NCBI RefSeq assembly: GCF_008831285.2
Contig: NC_045148.1
Coordinates: forward strand, 7,445,001 to 7,509,000
Length of the DNA: 64,000 bases
Reading direction: 5' to 3'
Source: Nymphaea colorata
Taxonomy: Eukaryota; Streptophyta; Magnoliopsida; Nymphaeales; Nymphaeaceae
Shown here: positions 1 through 11,237 of the stretch, piece after piece
Position numbering within the stretch: position 1 is the first letter of the stretch
How the letters are laid out: every line of letters starts with the position of its first letter
The notes under the pieces: generated by a model
Database searches by the model: none
The model's input: only the letters and a program-made list of their open reading frames with translations
What the model was told of the DNA's origin: nothing
Program-made: the position numbers and the translations under genes

Positions 1-104
1 AATCACATGTTTAAATAGCACCCATGTTCAAGATGTCATTTATATGAGTCCATGCCATCCACCAAGTTGCGTAATAGTGGAAAAAATTAGATATGGTAAG
101 TAAG

Positions 105-240
105 CCTGCACAACAAGCCGAGCAACTCGAGCTCGGAAGCTTGTCTCAAGCTCAAGCTTGAGCCAGCTCTTTACTAAACGAGTCGAACTCAAGCTTCAAA
201 TGAGTTTGAAGCTCGATAGTTAAGATTTGAGTTGCATGAA
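105..240. repeat. palindrome-rich AGCTC/AAGCTTGAGC repeat patch
   Basis: The segment is built from short inverted words such as GAGCTCG, CTCAAGCTTGAG and AAGCTTCAAATGAG. A related patch lies near 1985-2080. Similar words are common in interspersed repeats of many angiosperms. I cannot assign a superfamily and see no terminal repeats. Confidence 0.4.
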
Positions 241-3200
241 CTCTACTCAATTAAGTCAACTCGGCTTGCAGCTACGATTTTGTGTTTACCGACATTCCCC
301 AAACACTTTCATTGTTTTCCAGTGAATATGCTTCTTCTTCCGTCTTCTCGGTTCATTTGTTACTTCAAGCAGAAAAGGACGGGGAATCGTTTCCTTCAGC
401 ATGACCTCAAATCGTCATCCTTCTCCTCCCGACTCTCCTCACAGACGTGAGTCTGTGATCGATGCGAGGAAAGGGATCATTGAATATCATCAAGTCTCTT
501 GGTCACTTTGGCCTTCAGAAAAAACCATAGTCTTTGATGAAGTTTAAGATGTATAAACTTTTTTGAGACTCCTTTCGTATCATGTTCAAGAACCACGTAC
601 TTTTCTTCATTTTTGTTTCACTTTCAAAAACTGATTTCATCAAAAATAATATTTCATAGAATAATAAGCTTCTTTGTATCATGATTATATAACTGAAACC
701 CTTTGTAACCTCAGAACATCCAATAAATGTACTCAAATTAAGGTGTTCTCATTTGAATTAATTATATAACTAATATTTTATTGTTCTCATTTGAATTAAT
801 TAAATTAAACATAAGAAATGCACTCAAAGGCATATTAATTATGTACGTTGGATTTGCTTTTCCACCAAACCCAATAAGGTGTTTGATTGATATTGTCTTA
901 GTTAATGAGATGCCGCAAAGATGAATTAGAGTAGCCACTGTTCAACCTAAAAATAATTTGAAAGTTGACCCTGACTCAACATACTTCGAGAACAATTGGT
1001 TAGTTCTTTCTTTTTATGACTCCATTTTGTTCTATAGTCTTCCTTACTATAAATTAGTTATGAATGACATTTTGCTTTCAAAAAAATTTCAAACCCATTA
1101 GATAATTGTCTAATGGTACACCCACCATATTTCTTTTGCAAATGCTTTACACTCTTGGAATTTGTGATCAATTGCATTAGATTTGTAAGAAATAAAATAA
1201 AGTCAACTCATGCGTGTGAAGTCATATGTAAATGAAAAAACGTATCTAATATTTTCAAAAGTGAGGTCCTCTTGAGACCATAAACATCAACATAAACTAA
1301 CTTACGAGGTTTTTGGTTTCTATGTTTTTCCAAAAGAAAATGGCAATTTATATTGTTTCTTATAAATATAAGCTTCACAAACTTTGCTTTCAAAATCAAT
1401 GTACAAAAGAAAAGCTAAACATCAATTTTCTTCTAATTGATAACTTTAAGGTATCAAAGTGCAAATGACCCTAATTATGATCGTAACCAAAGTTTGGACT
1501 CCTCATCAGCATTAGCAGTTAATGAATAGTAACTTAAACCAGATAAATCAAGAAGAAACATTATATTTTGCACCATGTTTGATTTAGTAAGAAGTAGCCC
1601 ATTTTGTTTCTTGCTAATTTTGCATATAATATCATTATCTAAGGTATCTAAGCATCCAGTTTATTTTCAGTAACACACTAAGCAAATTATGAACTAATCC
1701 CAGGACACAATAAACATCATGAACCAATTGTGCCATTCCTGACTTTAACCTTTATCTTCATTGCCCATGTTCCTTTTAAACTTTTCTTGGTTGCTATTTC
1801 CAAGCCATACATGCCGTTGTATTGTTTTATATTTATTGATATCATTGTCTTTAATCCAAACACGCAATTTGGTTAAATATGACACAGCTAAGAAAGTTCA
1901 ATTCTTTTCAAAGTTGTAACAAGCAGCTAATTTAAACAACACATAAACTCATTAAAGAGAGTAATAGAATTATACATGGAGTCTTTTTGCAATTGGTCGA
2001 GCTTAAGCTAGTTCAAGTCTAGCTTAGTTAGTTTAATGTTCGATCTCAAAATTTGAGCTCAAGCTCGACTCGTTTATCATAGTAGTTATGTTTAATCTGG
2101 TCAAGTCAACATTGGGTACTGCTACTGAAAAAATAAGTCTAGTGACAAATGGAAATGAACTACAAATCAATTCCAAGGATGGTGCAAGAAACACACCTCG
2201 TGGACCTGAAGCAAACATGGGTGTGGCGTGTTGCGTCTTCAATGCAACTCTAATGACATAGGGATGTTGCTAGCTACTTGGTGCAAGAAAGCAGCAATGG
2301 AGGAGTCATGACATTAGCTAACAATGGCAGTCTTCAAGTTGATGTTGGGGATGAAAGCAGGGGTGGAGGTTTTAGCGGATTTGTAATGGGTATATGATAT
2401 TCATTTGAAGCTGAGTCAGAATCCATGCAATTGAATATTTACTTAAAACTGAATACAAATACAATTAGATGTCATTTCTTAAATCTAAATCTGATTTGAT
2501 TGCTTAACTGGAGTCATTTTTTTATCTATATCTGACTCTTGTTAAGCATTCCAGTACGATATCTAATCCTACTCTCATGCTACATGTTAAAAACCATATA
2601 TTTACGGCCTTAAAACATAACCTAAGTTATTTGGTGCAATCAAAGGTGAGTAAGCTGTAGAAGTCAGTTGTCATACAAGCCACCCTAATCTCACTCTAAT
2701 TTACATGTCTCTGCCTTGGCAACCCAAAGATATGATCAGAATTATATGACGTCCAGAATGATTATCTGAAATAAAGTTAAGTACTAGGCAGTTATAGTAG
2801 AACCCAGTACTTAAGAGTACTATCTCTGGTCAAAACAAAGCCATATCTAGTGGCGTCCACAATAATTAGTGGGACCAAATTCTCATTATGAGTTTTGATA
2901 TCTCTTTTGGAAGGTGTTTTGATGCCGCTTTTGAAACTAAGCAAAAGAACCAACCTACTTTCTACTGTAATAAAAGAATATTAGTCAAAGTGCGTTATTA
3001 GGTGTCTAATGAAAGCTGCATTACTACTAATAATAACTTTCGGGTGAACAAGATGTTAACAATCCACCACCGGAAAGAGGTCCCTATTCCCCTTGTTTCT
3101 GGGGTCCTACACTGCATGAGCGTTAATGATGGCAATGATGCACCCTTTCAGTTCGTAATAAAGTCAGCCAAATCAATCTTCATCCACGAATGTGTTTACA

Positions 3201-3364
3201 ACGATCAAGGATAAGCAACAACAACATAATATTTACATAGACAATAGCAAGTTGTATGTCTATTATTAAATCAATCAACAAAATCTTCATTAATTACTGT
3301 ATATCGTGCCCTACCACTTAGTTAGTAAGTAGATACATACGTCCATAGTAATGAAGCATGTCTC

Positions 3365-3425
3365 TTTACAAGCGCTTAGCACGACCAGCTACTGTTTCTT
3401 TACAAGCGCTTAGCACGACCAGCTA
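3365..3425. repeat. 34-bp direct tandem duplication
   Basis: The 27-bp core beginning TTTACAAGCGCTTAGC is present at 3365 and again at 3399 (period 34) with no mismatch seen. It lies in non-coding sequence. Confidence 0.8.
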
Positions 3426-3749
3426 GGTCATGTTCGTTGAAGCTAGGGAATTCAAACTTGATTTTGGAAATTTATGCTGTCCAGTTATTGGTTAGGAATT
3501 TGCCTAAACCCACTTGCAACCCGATTGGTCGATTGTTTTTCCTTTCCATAGTGCGGTTCAGATCAAGTGACCAATGCGCCGCAAACTTACTTTAGTCACT
3601 TCAAGTTTTCAAGACGGGGAAGATAAACGGTTTGCTTTTTAAATTTCAATGGTCGCTTGACGAACCTTTCGCTTCTGTAGGATTTGATTAAAACCAAACC
3701 AACGTTCGCCTATACATGCTGATCTAAGTTCGTTTTTGACCTACAAGTT

Positions 3750-3750
<1 letters not shown>

Positions 3751-3776
<26 letters not shown>
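3751..3776. repeat. (GA)n microsatellite
   Basis: About 13 uninterrupted GA units in intergenic DNA. Confidence 0.9.
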
Positions 3777-3782
<6 letters not shown>

Positions 3783-4315
3783 AATTTGGTAGCTCTCTCT
3801 TTGATTTGTTGAATTGGTGGGGAGACATTTGATCGTGAAAGTGACACCTCCCTCTAGGGCTGGGTAAACGAGTAGTAGACCTGCCCGGCTCTCATGATCA
3901 TGAAGATTGTCCACCACGAATGGAAAAATGTTCTAGATGGATCATGGACGACTTGAAAAGGGCACCACAGGCTTTGCTTTTATCTTTAAGAGTTGAACAA
4001 AAAGAGCTCGGTTAGAATATTTTCCACATTCTGGTAGAATTAATGTTGAATAGCATACCGTAAATATACATCTTACTAGAGCATGCACCAGAGCATTTCA
4101 AGTCGGCTAAGCTCGACAGCATGCACCAAACTTGAACCGCCGCTCCTCTTTTTTTATGGCAAAATGAATGTTTCTAGTTTGGGATGTGAACATATCGAAA
4201 TTAGCTTTACTTTTGACTGTATCTGTTTTTTTTTTTTGATATTCATGTATTTAGATTCAAATTCATATGTCTGAATCTGAATCTGAAGTCTGATTCCATA
4301 ATTTGAATCCAAACC

Positions 4316-4551
4316 GAATGTTATTTTTACATTCATATCTGAATCTAAATCCAAAATTGGAACCTGGCTGATTTTCACAATGCAAGGGTATTGGATGTAG
4401 GATGTTTATTTAAAACTAATTTGAATCAAATCTGAATGTTATTTTTACATTCGTATCTGAATCTAAGTCCGAATTTGAAACCAAAACTAGCTGATTTTCA
4501 CAATGCAAGAGTATTAGATATAGAATATTATTTAAAACTATCTATGGGATA
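4316..4551. repeat. 118-bp imperfect tandem repeat, two units
   Basis: The word GAATGTTATTTTTACATTC starts at 4316 and again at 4434. Downstream words (TATCTGAATCTAA, CTGATTTTCACAATGCAAG) recur at the same spacing with scattered substitutions. It belongs to a larger patch of GAATCTGAATC-type sequence at 4255-4640. Confidence 0.7.
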
Positions 4552-5530
4552 TTCATGTATATTCGAATCCAAATCCAATTCGATTTCTTAATCAGATATT
4601 AAAATTTTTTCTGTATTCAATTTTTTCAGAAGGGTTCGGTTTGGATATTGGATCTAAATTGGACACATCCTTAGCGGTGATTATTTTCACCGGTATAGAA
4701 CACATAAGGTAAACATTCCTTTCAGTATCCACATCAATAACCCAATGAAAGAAGTCAAATAAATAAAGCTTGTAGTGAGTTTGTATGCAACATTTACAAA
4801 ATTTGTGATGCAATACGGCTTATACTAAAACATACGGTTAAATATATATAAGCATGCATCATGTACAAAGTTTATGATAAAGAATGCAATATGACATATA
4901 ATATAGGTATATTAAGTTATTAGTAGCACTCAAAGGGAAAATGAAGAATTTTCTAGTGGTTTTGCAGGATAGCTGTCTAGCTGGATCCATTTGACTACTC
5001 TTTATCTCATCCCTTATGTTCTGAGAGAGGCTGCTTCATTTAACAATCTTAAAGAGAAAATAAAACCAGAAAATAAATTGCCATATCATGAGCAATAGAC
5101 TTTGCTTGATTCATGATCTTTCCTTCTCTTTTCCAGATGTGATGCAAATTAATAGTCGTTCTTTATCAAATAGATTATTTAGTCTTTGGTGATAGGCTGA
5201 ACTAACTCCCTTTTATTATTTGATTTTTGGTTTGAATGATTCTCAAATATTAGAGTTCTTGAGTTGCTCCTTCGATCTTCAACAATTTCAAGTCTATCGA
5301 TCTCCCCAAGATTGAGCTTGTTTCTTAAATAGGTAAAATTTGATCTTGCTAAAGGCTTAGGGAAAAGTGTTAGTTGGCTGAGTTTGAGACATAACAAAAC
5401 TCACATTAGATATTGCTCGACTGGCCACCTGCTCTATCTCCAATATGCTTTGTACCAGCATTCATGGAAAACGCGATTGACGATCAAATATATATGTTTG
5501 GCTAGTCCATGAGAGGTCCGAAGACTCTAA

Positions 5531-5713
5531 ACCACCATTTCCCTTTTACCCCTGGGGTTCAGGGCCGCTTCAGGACTTGGGTGGTTGGCGGAACACCTGC
5601 CAACCGGGGTGCAGTGTATCTATCACTTGCAGTTTAGATGAATAGTGCCCATGGGAATCGAACTGACAACCGAGTTTTTACCGACCTGTCAACCTGACCA
5701 ACCAGGTTACGTC
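5531..5713 (-). mobile_element. tRNA-derived SINE-like element (copy a)
   Basis: On the minus strand a pol III B-box-like word AGTTCGATTCCC (5653-5664) follows an A-box-like segment (5688-5708) at tRNA-like spacing. The sequence after the B box (GGCACTATTCATCTAAACTGC) resembles copy c near 55660. Ends and target duplication are not resolved. Confidence 0.5.
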
Positions 5714-7050
5714 ACAATATTTCTAGAATGAAGGAGCCACTCTTACTTCCTGGAGGTCTAGAATACAATCCAAAAAAAAGTATATCCTAGTGATAATAGA
5801 GCCATTTTAAATCTTTGTGGCGTTCATCCTATTATGCATTTAAGCGTGATAAATGAGTTACAAATAATTTCAACCCATAATTCAACATTCTGTTAAGATG
5901 CATGCCTTATTATGTTTTATATGGTCCTAATGTTCCTCACTAGGCTGGCGCATGAATTAACATGCCTTACTAACGTAAAGAGCTACATCAAGTTGAGTTA
6001 ATATAATAATGCAAGGCAGTAACAAAGTTTGATTATTTTCTTCATATTTGGTCAAAACAATAATATCTAACTCCAAATCTTGCTAGTGACTTATATTGTG
6101 CCATATTTGTTTTGGGCAGCAGTTCATAGAAATACTATTTTTGGGTCCGAGCAGCACCTTGTTTATGTAAATAATTAGACCAGTATTCTCCTATTCCTAA
6201 TAAAAAAGGATTAATTGATATTAAATATTTGGTAGATAATATCTTTCCAAATTATTAGTCAACAAGTTTGCGAACACAAACCTCGCTTCTTTCTCCCTAA
6301 AGTAGTGGAAATGAATTTTTTTCCTTTCATTCAAAATTTGGTTTGTATTTGATGAGCCGGATAAAATTTTTTCAGATACTTTTTCTAGTTTTTGATGGGC
6401 ATTCAAAAATTTTCTAGTTTTTAATGGCAAAATTGTGCCGTATATTTAACAACAAAAATATGTACTCCCCACTGGCGTATACCCAGAAAAAGAATTTGGC
6501 TTGAATAAAGGAAAATAATTTTAAAAAATACAAAATGGGAGGCATGGTTATGGCATTTTCTGGACCAATATTGATCAAGAAAATAATACCCCAGCTTATA
6601 AAAATAACATATGCTTGTCTTCTATCCTGAATGTGGACAAACTTTTAAAGATTGAGGCTTGTGTGGGCAATTGTCATACACAGACAAAAAAGATTTTTAA
6701 TATAAATATTCATATTTTAAAATAATTTTTCTCATTTACAAATTGAATTTCCTTAAAAATTTAAAAATTTTTAAATTTTTGTAGTATGCATAAGTATGTG
6801 GTAGAACTGACTTTACAACCAAGAGCTGAGGGAGATTTTTTTTTTTTGTAAGACACTAAATAGATAGATAACAAATTTTTAAATGTCTGTGAGACAATGA
6901 CTTCAGTGTCATGAAACTGCTTTATATAATGGAACCTAGGTTCACCCAGGTCCGACCATTAAAGTAAGCTTTCATAAAGTGGGCTACGTGGGACATACAC
7001 CCCACGTATTTCTTCCTCTACTGACAATAAACGATAAAATTGATCTTAAA

Positions 7051-7064
7051 TTTGGACTATTGTT
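7051..7064. repeat. left target-site duplication of the LINE
   Basis: TTTGGACTATTGTT here is identical to 13190-13203. The two copies flank the LINE exactly, and 14 bp is within the usual range for target-primed reverse transcription. Confidence 0.85.
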
Positions 7065-7162
7065 CCGGACAATGGCTGCGTGGGGGTTAGGCCCCCTACC
7101 TTTTATTGCAAACAAAATAAGGTGATATGTACAACAAAAATGGGTTCCCACAGAACCTCAAC

Positions 7163-10100
7163 TCAAGTAAGTTTTTCGTTAAATGGATCCCACATGTTGT
7201 CATGGGAAATCCATTTTCTATACAAACCATTGGCCGGAATAATAGACAAAAGGTGATTAGCTTCAGCAATCGGCCATTCGTTGCAAATGGACAGCCTATA
7301 TAGATAGTTGTTACTCCTCAGAAAATGACCAGTAGTATCTGTGTGTTGCTCAAAGGTGTTGCGTAAGTGCTGCTTCCAATCTCCATCGTTGGCCCGCAGG
7401 TAAATGCGTCCGAAGTTATCTTCAATGTTTGCCAAGTGACCAATGCATTCTAATAGAACCTCTGTCTCGCGCCACCCTGTGGTGTTCCCGAACCAGCAAG
7501 CCAAGCCAAACCGGAAACCACCAGATACGTCTCTAATGAGACCTGCCACTCCTCTTTTGTTGTCCTTGCACCACGAAGAGATGCTGATATCGACCCATCT
7601 ATCTTCATACATGACGCCATTGCTCCAAGGGATCCCAGAGCGAAGCCAGTTACAAACTTTGTTATGCTCGGTTCCTTTCCAATGAGAATTCCACCAGTAC
7701 TCGCTGCAGTGCATCCAAAATTGTGTTGCCAAACTGCCAATGGGGAGATCTCCTTTATGCTTAGTGTGATTACGAGTTTTCCAAAGGAACCAAATCGCCA
7801 TATGGAAACTATCTTTCCAACATTTGTCAAAGTTTTTTTCTTTGAAACCTTTCTTATGCCACCAAACAAGACCTTGCATGATATTATTGGGACTCCTATA
7901 CCATTGTTTGGCCCTCCCAAATTTATCAAAGGTGTAATTCCAGATAGACCGAGCTCCTTTGCAGGTGAAAAACACATGCTTGAGGTCTTCGATCTCTTGC
8001 TTGCAGACAGAGCACCTCGAAGCGAGAGAATGGCCCTGATTTTGGACATAACTATCAGTGGGAAGACGACCTGATACACCTAGATAGACCGTCCAGGTGG
8101 CTCTTGGGGGTCTTCTCCCGTTCCAAACGAGCATATTATCATTGTTTTTTGTACCATTTTTCCTAATCCTTTGCCAAATTTCATGCCGATTGAGATCCTT
8201 ATGATCGCCATATCTCCATACCAGGACATCTTGCTGCTCATCATGAAGACTAGGACAGTTAAATGGAATGTTTAAGCTAGCAAGGAAGTGAGTAATGTGA
8301 TCCCCATTCTCTTCCATGATGTCTTTGACTGTGCTCCCAATCGTGTCGCGGACCAGATGTAAATGGGTAGGGGAATTTTGTCAATCATTCGGTCTGCTCC
8401 CCACTGGTCTGTCCAGAATTTGACCATCTTGCCATTGCCAATCTTCCAGCAGACATCTCCTTTGATCTTATTCCATGCCTGCAAGGCTCTACGCCAAGCT
8501 TTGGACACTCTTTTGCCCCTTATACTATTGTCGTTCAGGCCTTTGCGCTCATAGTAACGACCTCTAACAAGCTCTGCCCAAGGGGAGGATTGCTGAGACA
8601 TGCGATACACTAGGTATGCCAAATTAGCCTGATTGGTTTCACTAAGGTCTCTGAGCCCTACACCTCCCTCTATCTTGGGCAGACATAAGGTGGCCCATTT
8701 AATGCGATGGTGGTTTTTGTGATCCGTAGAAACACCCCATAGGAACTCGGCTGCCATTTTGTTGAGCAGTTTGCAAGTCGTGGCAGGGAGTTTGATCACC
8801 AGGCTCCAGTATGCAGGCACCATAGAAAGAACATGCTTTATAAGGCTGAGTCTGCCAGCAAATGAGAGACATTTTTGTTTCCAAAGAGAAAGCTTCTGAG
8901 ATGAGCGAAGAACTAAATGCCTGCATTGCTCCTCTGTCACGTCGATCGCTTGGAGGGGTATGCCTAGATACTTAGAGGGAAGACTTCCTTTACGCCAACC
9001 TAATTCCTGCTCTATCTGAGTTTGAACCCCGCTATCCAGATTGAAATAGAGGACAGAGCTTTTGTCATTATTAATGACAAGGCCAGAACGAGAGGAGAAG
9101 TCATCAAGACACGCTTTCAAGTTCCGAAAGTTTTTAAGTCTTCCTTGAATAAAGAAAATGATGTCGTCTGCATATAAGGTGGAAAGAGGTGGGGGGTTAT
9201 CAGCCCCCATAGCAGGGATCCTAATTTGATTGTTATTGACATGAGCTTGAAAGCTGCGCGTGAGCATTTCCATCATAGTGATAAAAGATAGGGGGACAAC
9301 GGATCCCCTTGCCTGAGCCCTCTCTTGTTATCAAACCACGTGCCTTCCATCCCATTGATGAGAAGAGCCGATTTAACTGTGGTCACAATGATCATAATTT
9401 TCTTTATCCACAAATCATGAAATCCTAGGTAACGCAAGGTGGCCTGCAAGAACTCCCAATTCACTCTGTCATAGGCCTTACTTAAATCAATTTTTACACA
9501 AGCTGCTTGCTTCCTGCTGTTTTGGAAAATGTGAACAATTTCCTGGCTAAGCAGAATGCTATCTTGGATGCACCTCCCTGGGAGGAAGGCATTTTGATTC
9601 TTGGATATAATCCTGTTCAAAATTGGCCTCATACGTTTGACCATGATCCTGGTGATAAATTTCAAAATGCTGGTGCAAAGAGAGATAGGACGAAATTTCT
9701 CCACCTGCGTCGCACCTTGCTCCTTAGGCAGAAGAACAATGTGAGTCTTATTAATTGATTTCACAAGTCTGCTGGTATTGAAAAAACCACGAATAGCCCC
9801 CCCCACCGCTTCATGCACTACGCTCCAATTCGCTTGGAAGAAACTGTTGCCAAACCCATTTGGACCAGGCGCAGAGTCCCTATCAGCCTCCATAACGGCC
9901 CACTTGATTTCAGTGTCAGTGATAGGTTTAAGAAGTTCATCATTTTCCTCAGGTGTCACCGTAGGACCAGGCGCGAGAATTTGAGGTAAGCGACCTGAGC
10001 CATGCGTGGTTCCTAATAACGTAACAAAAAACTCGGTACAGGCGATGAAGATATCATGACTGTCCGTTGCAAGCCGACCCTCATAAGAAATAGTCTCAAT

Positions 10101-11237
10101 CTTGTTACGACGCCTCCTACCATTGGCAATCCCCTGAAAGAATTTGGTGTTCATGTCTCCGTCCCTCAACCATTTAATTCTAGACTTTTGACGCCAAAGA
10201 CGTTCTTCTAGCCAAAGAAGTCTGGATAGATCATGCTTAAGTCTGTTTTCTTCTTCAATCGCCTCACGCATGCCACACTCACTATGCGTTTGAATGCACT
10301 TGATTTTGGATTTTGTCGCCATAATTTGGTTAGGGAGATTATTGACTTCACCCCTGCACCAAATCTTAAGCTTGTCCCTGGTGGCCTCCAGTTTATGAAT
10401 GAGCTTGATCATGCGGCAGCCCCTTGTGTCTACTGCCCAGGCAGAACAGACCAGATCACTATACCCTGTCATGTCCTGCCAATACTGAAAGTGACGAAAA
10501 GGTGTGCGACCCCAAGTACTGTACCTGCGTTTAGATATATGGAGCAAAATGGAATTGTGATCAGAGATGGTCCTCGGCAGCACTTCCAGTTGGAGAGTTA
10601 GGACAGGATCATCCAACCAATCCTGGGAGACATAACACCTATCAATCTTTGACATGACATTCTCTTGTCCCAGACGGTTGTTAGTCCAAGTGAATTTCAT
10701 GTCAGAGCAGGATATTTCAGATAATGCCGAGTGAGAAACAAAATTGGATAGTGCGATACAGGCTTGTAAAGCCGGTGCCCTCCCCGTTTTTTCATCACTG
10801 TTAGAAACAGCATTGAAATCGCCCAAACAAATAACCGGCATGCTCCAGTGATTCACTACAGCGCAAAGGTTCAAGAATAATTCCTTTCTGATTCTAAAAT
10901 CAGTATGCATATAAACCCCGATGACCACAAAGTGCAAACCAGATTGACTGTTGGATAAATGTAAAACGATCCAATGAGGATGAGCATACCAGTTTTGGAG
11001 GGATACCTCATGAGGGTCCCATAAAGCGATGATGCGAGCCCACGGGCCTGTCATATGAATGTTGGAGACAAGTTGCATCTCTGGAACCTTGTAACGGAAC
11101 TTCTGAAGTTGATCCATGTTAAGTTTGGAATCAATAGCAAAAGCAATGGTGGTGTTCATATTCCTGAGAGTCCGTAAGAACTCGTGTTGAGCTGGAGGAG
11201 CCGCCAGCCCACGGACATTCCAGGCAAGAATATTCAT
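7163..11237 (-). pseudogene. LINE ORF2 (endonuclease/reverse transcriptase/RNase H), two frameshifts
   Basis: Three consecutive frames make up one ORF2 of roughly 1,350 residues. Segment 1 (11237 down to 9273) starts MNILAWNVRGL, the usual L1 endonuclease start, and contains LGDFNAV, SDHNSILL, then the RT blocks KIDLSKAYDRVNWEF and GLRQGDPLSPYL. Near 9275 the frame shifts and segment 2 (to 8272) continues with the RT catalytic block LYADDIIFF. Near 8300 it shifts again into segment 3 (to 7163), which has the zf-RVT motif (VYLGVSGRLPT, then a CSVC...HVFFTC knuckle) and a degenerate RNase H-like tail. In the endonuclease the usual ET-K block reads AIDSKL, so the catalytic Glu position appears to hold Asp. 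The start ATG overlaps the ORF1 stop as ATGA. Confidence 0.9.

Larger units (their letters stand above)
1..7050. other. AT-rich intergenic region without a recognisable gene
   Basis: No reading frame here resembles a known protein, and all open frames are short. Visible content: a stretch at 105-240 dense in AGCTCAAGCTTGAGC-like palindromic words, repeated near 1985-2080; a 34-bp tandem duplication at 3365; a (GA)n microsatellite at 3751; a 118-bp two-copy repeat at 4316 rich in GAATCTGAATC-type words, with a diverged relative near 2385-2600; and a tRNA-derived SINE-like segment at 5531-5713. The rest looks like decayed interspersed repeat and simple AT-rich sequence. Confidence 0.6.

Noticed and set aside
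3355-3425. Possible CRISPR-like repeat spacing
   Set aside because: Only two direct copies with a 7-bp gap in a plant nuclear context; this is a simple tandem duplication.
5640-5715. Genuine tRNA gene
   Set aside because: B-box and A-box words are present, but no cloverleaf with acceptor and anticodon stems can be drawn; a SINE head fits better.
7443-8074. Plus-strand open frames opposite the LINE ORF2
   Set aside because: They are antisense to the conserved zf-RVT/RNase H frame, have no recognisable similarity, and are open only because of the composition of the coding strand.
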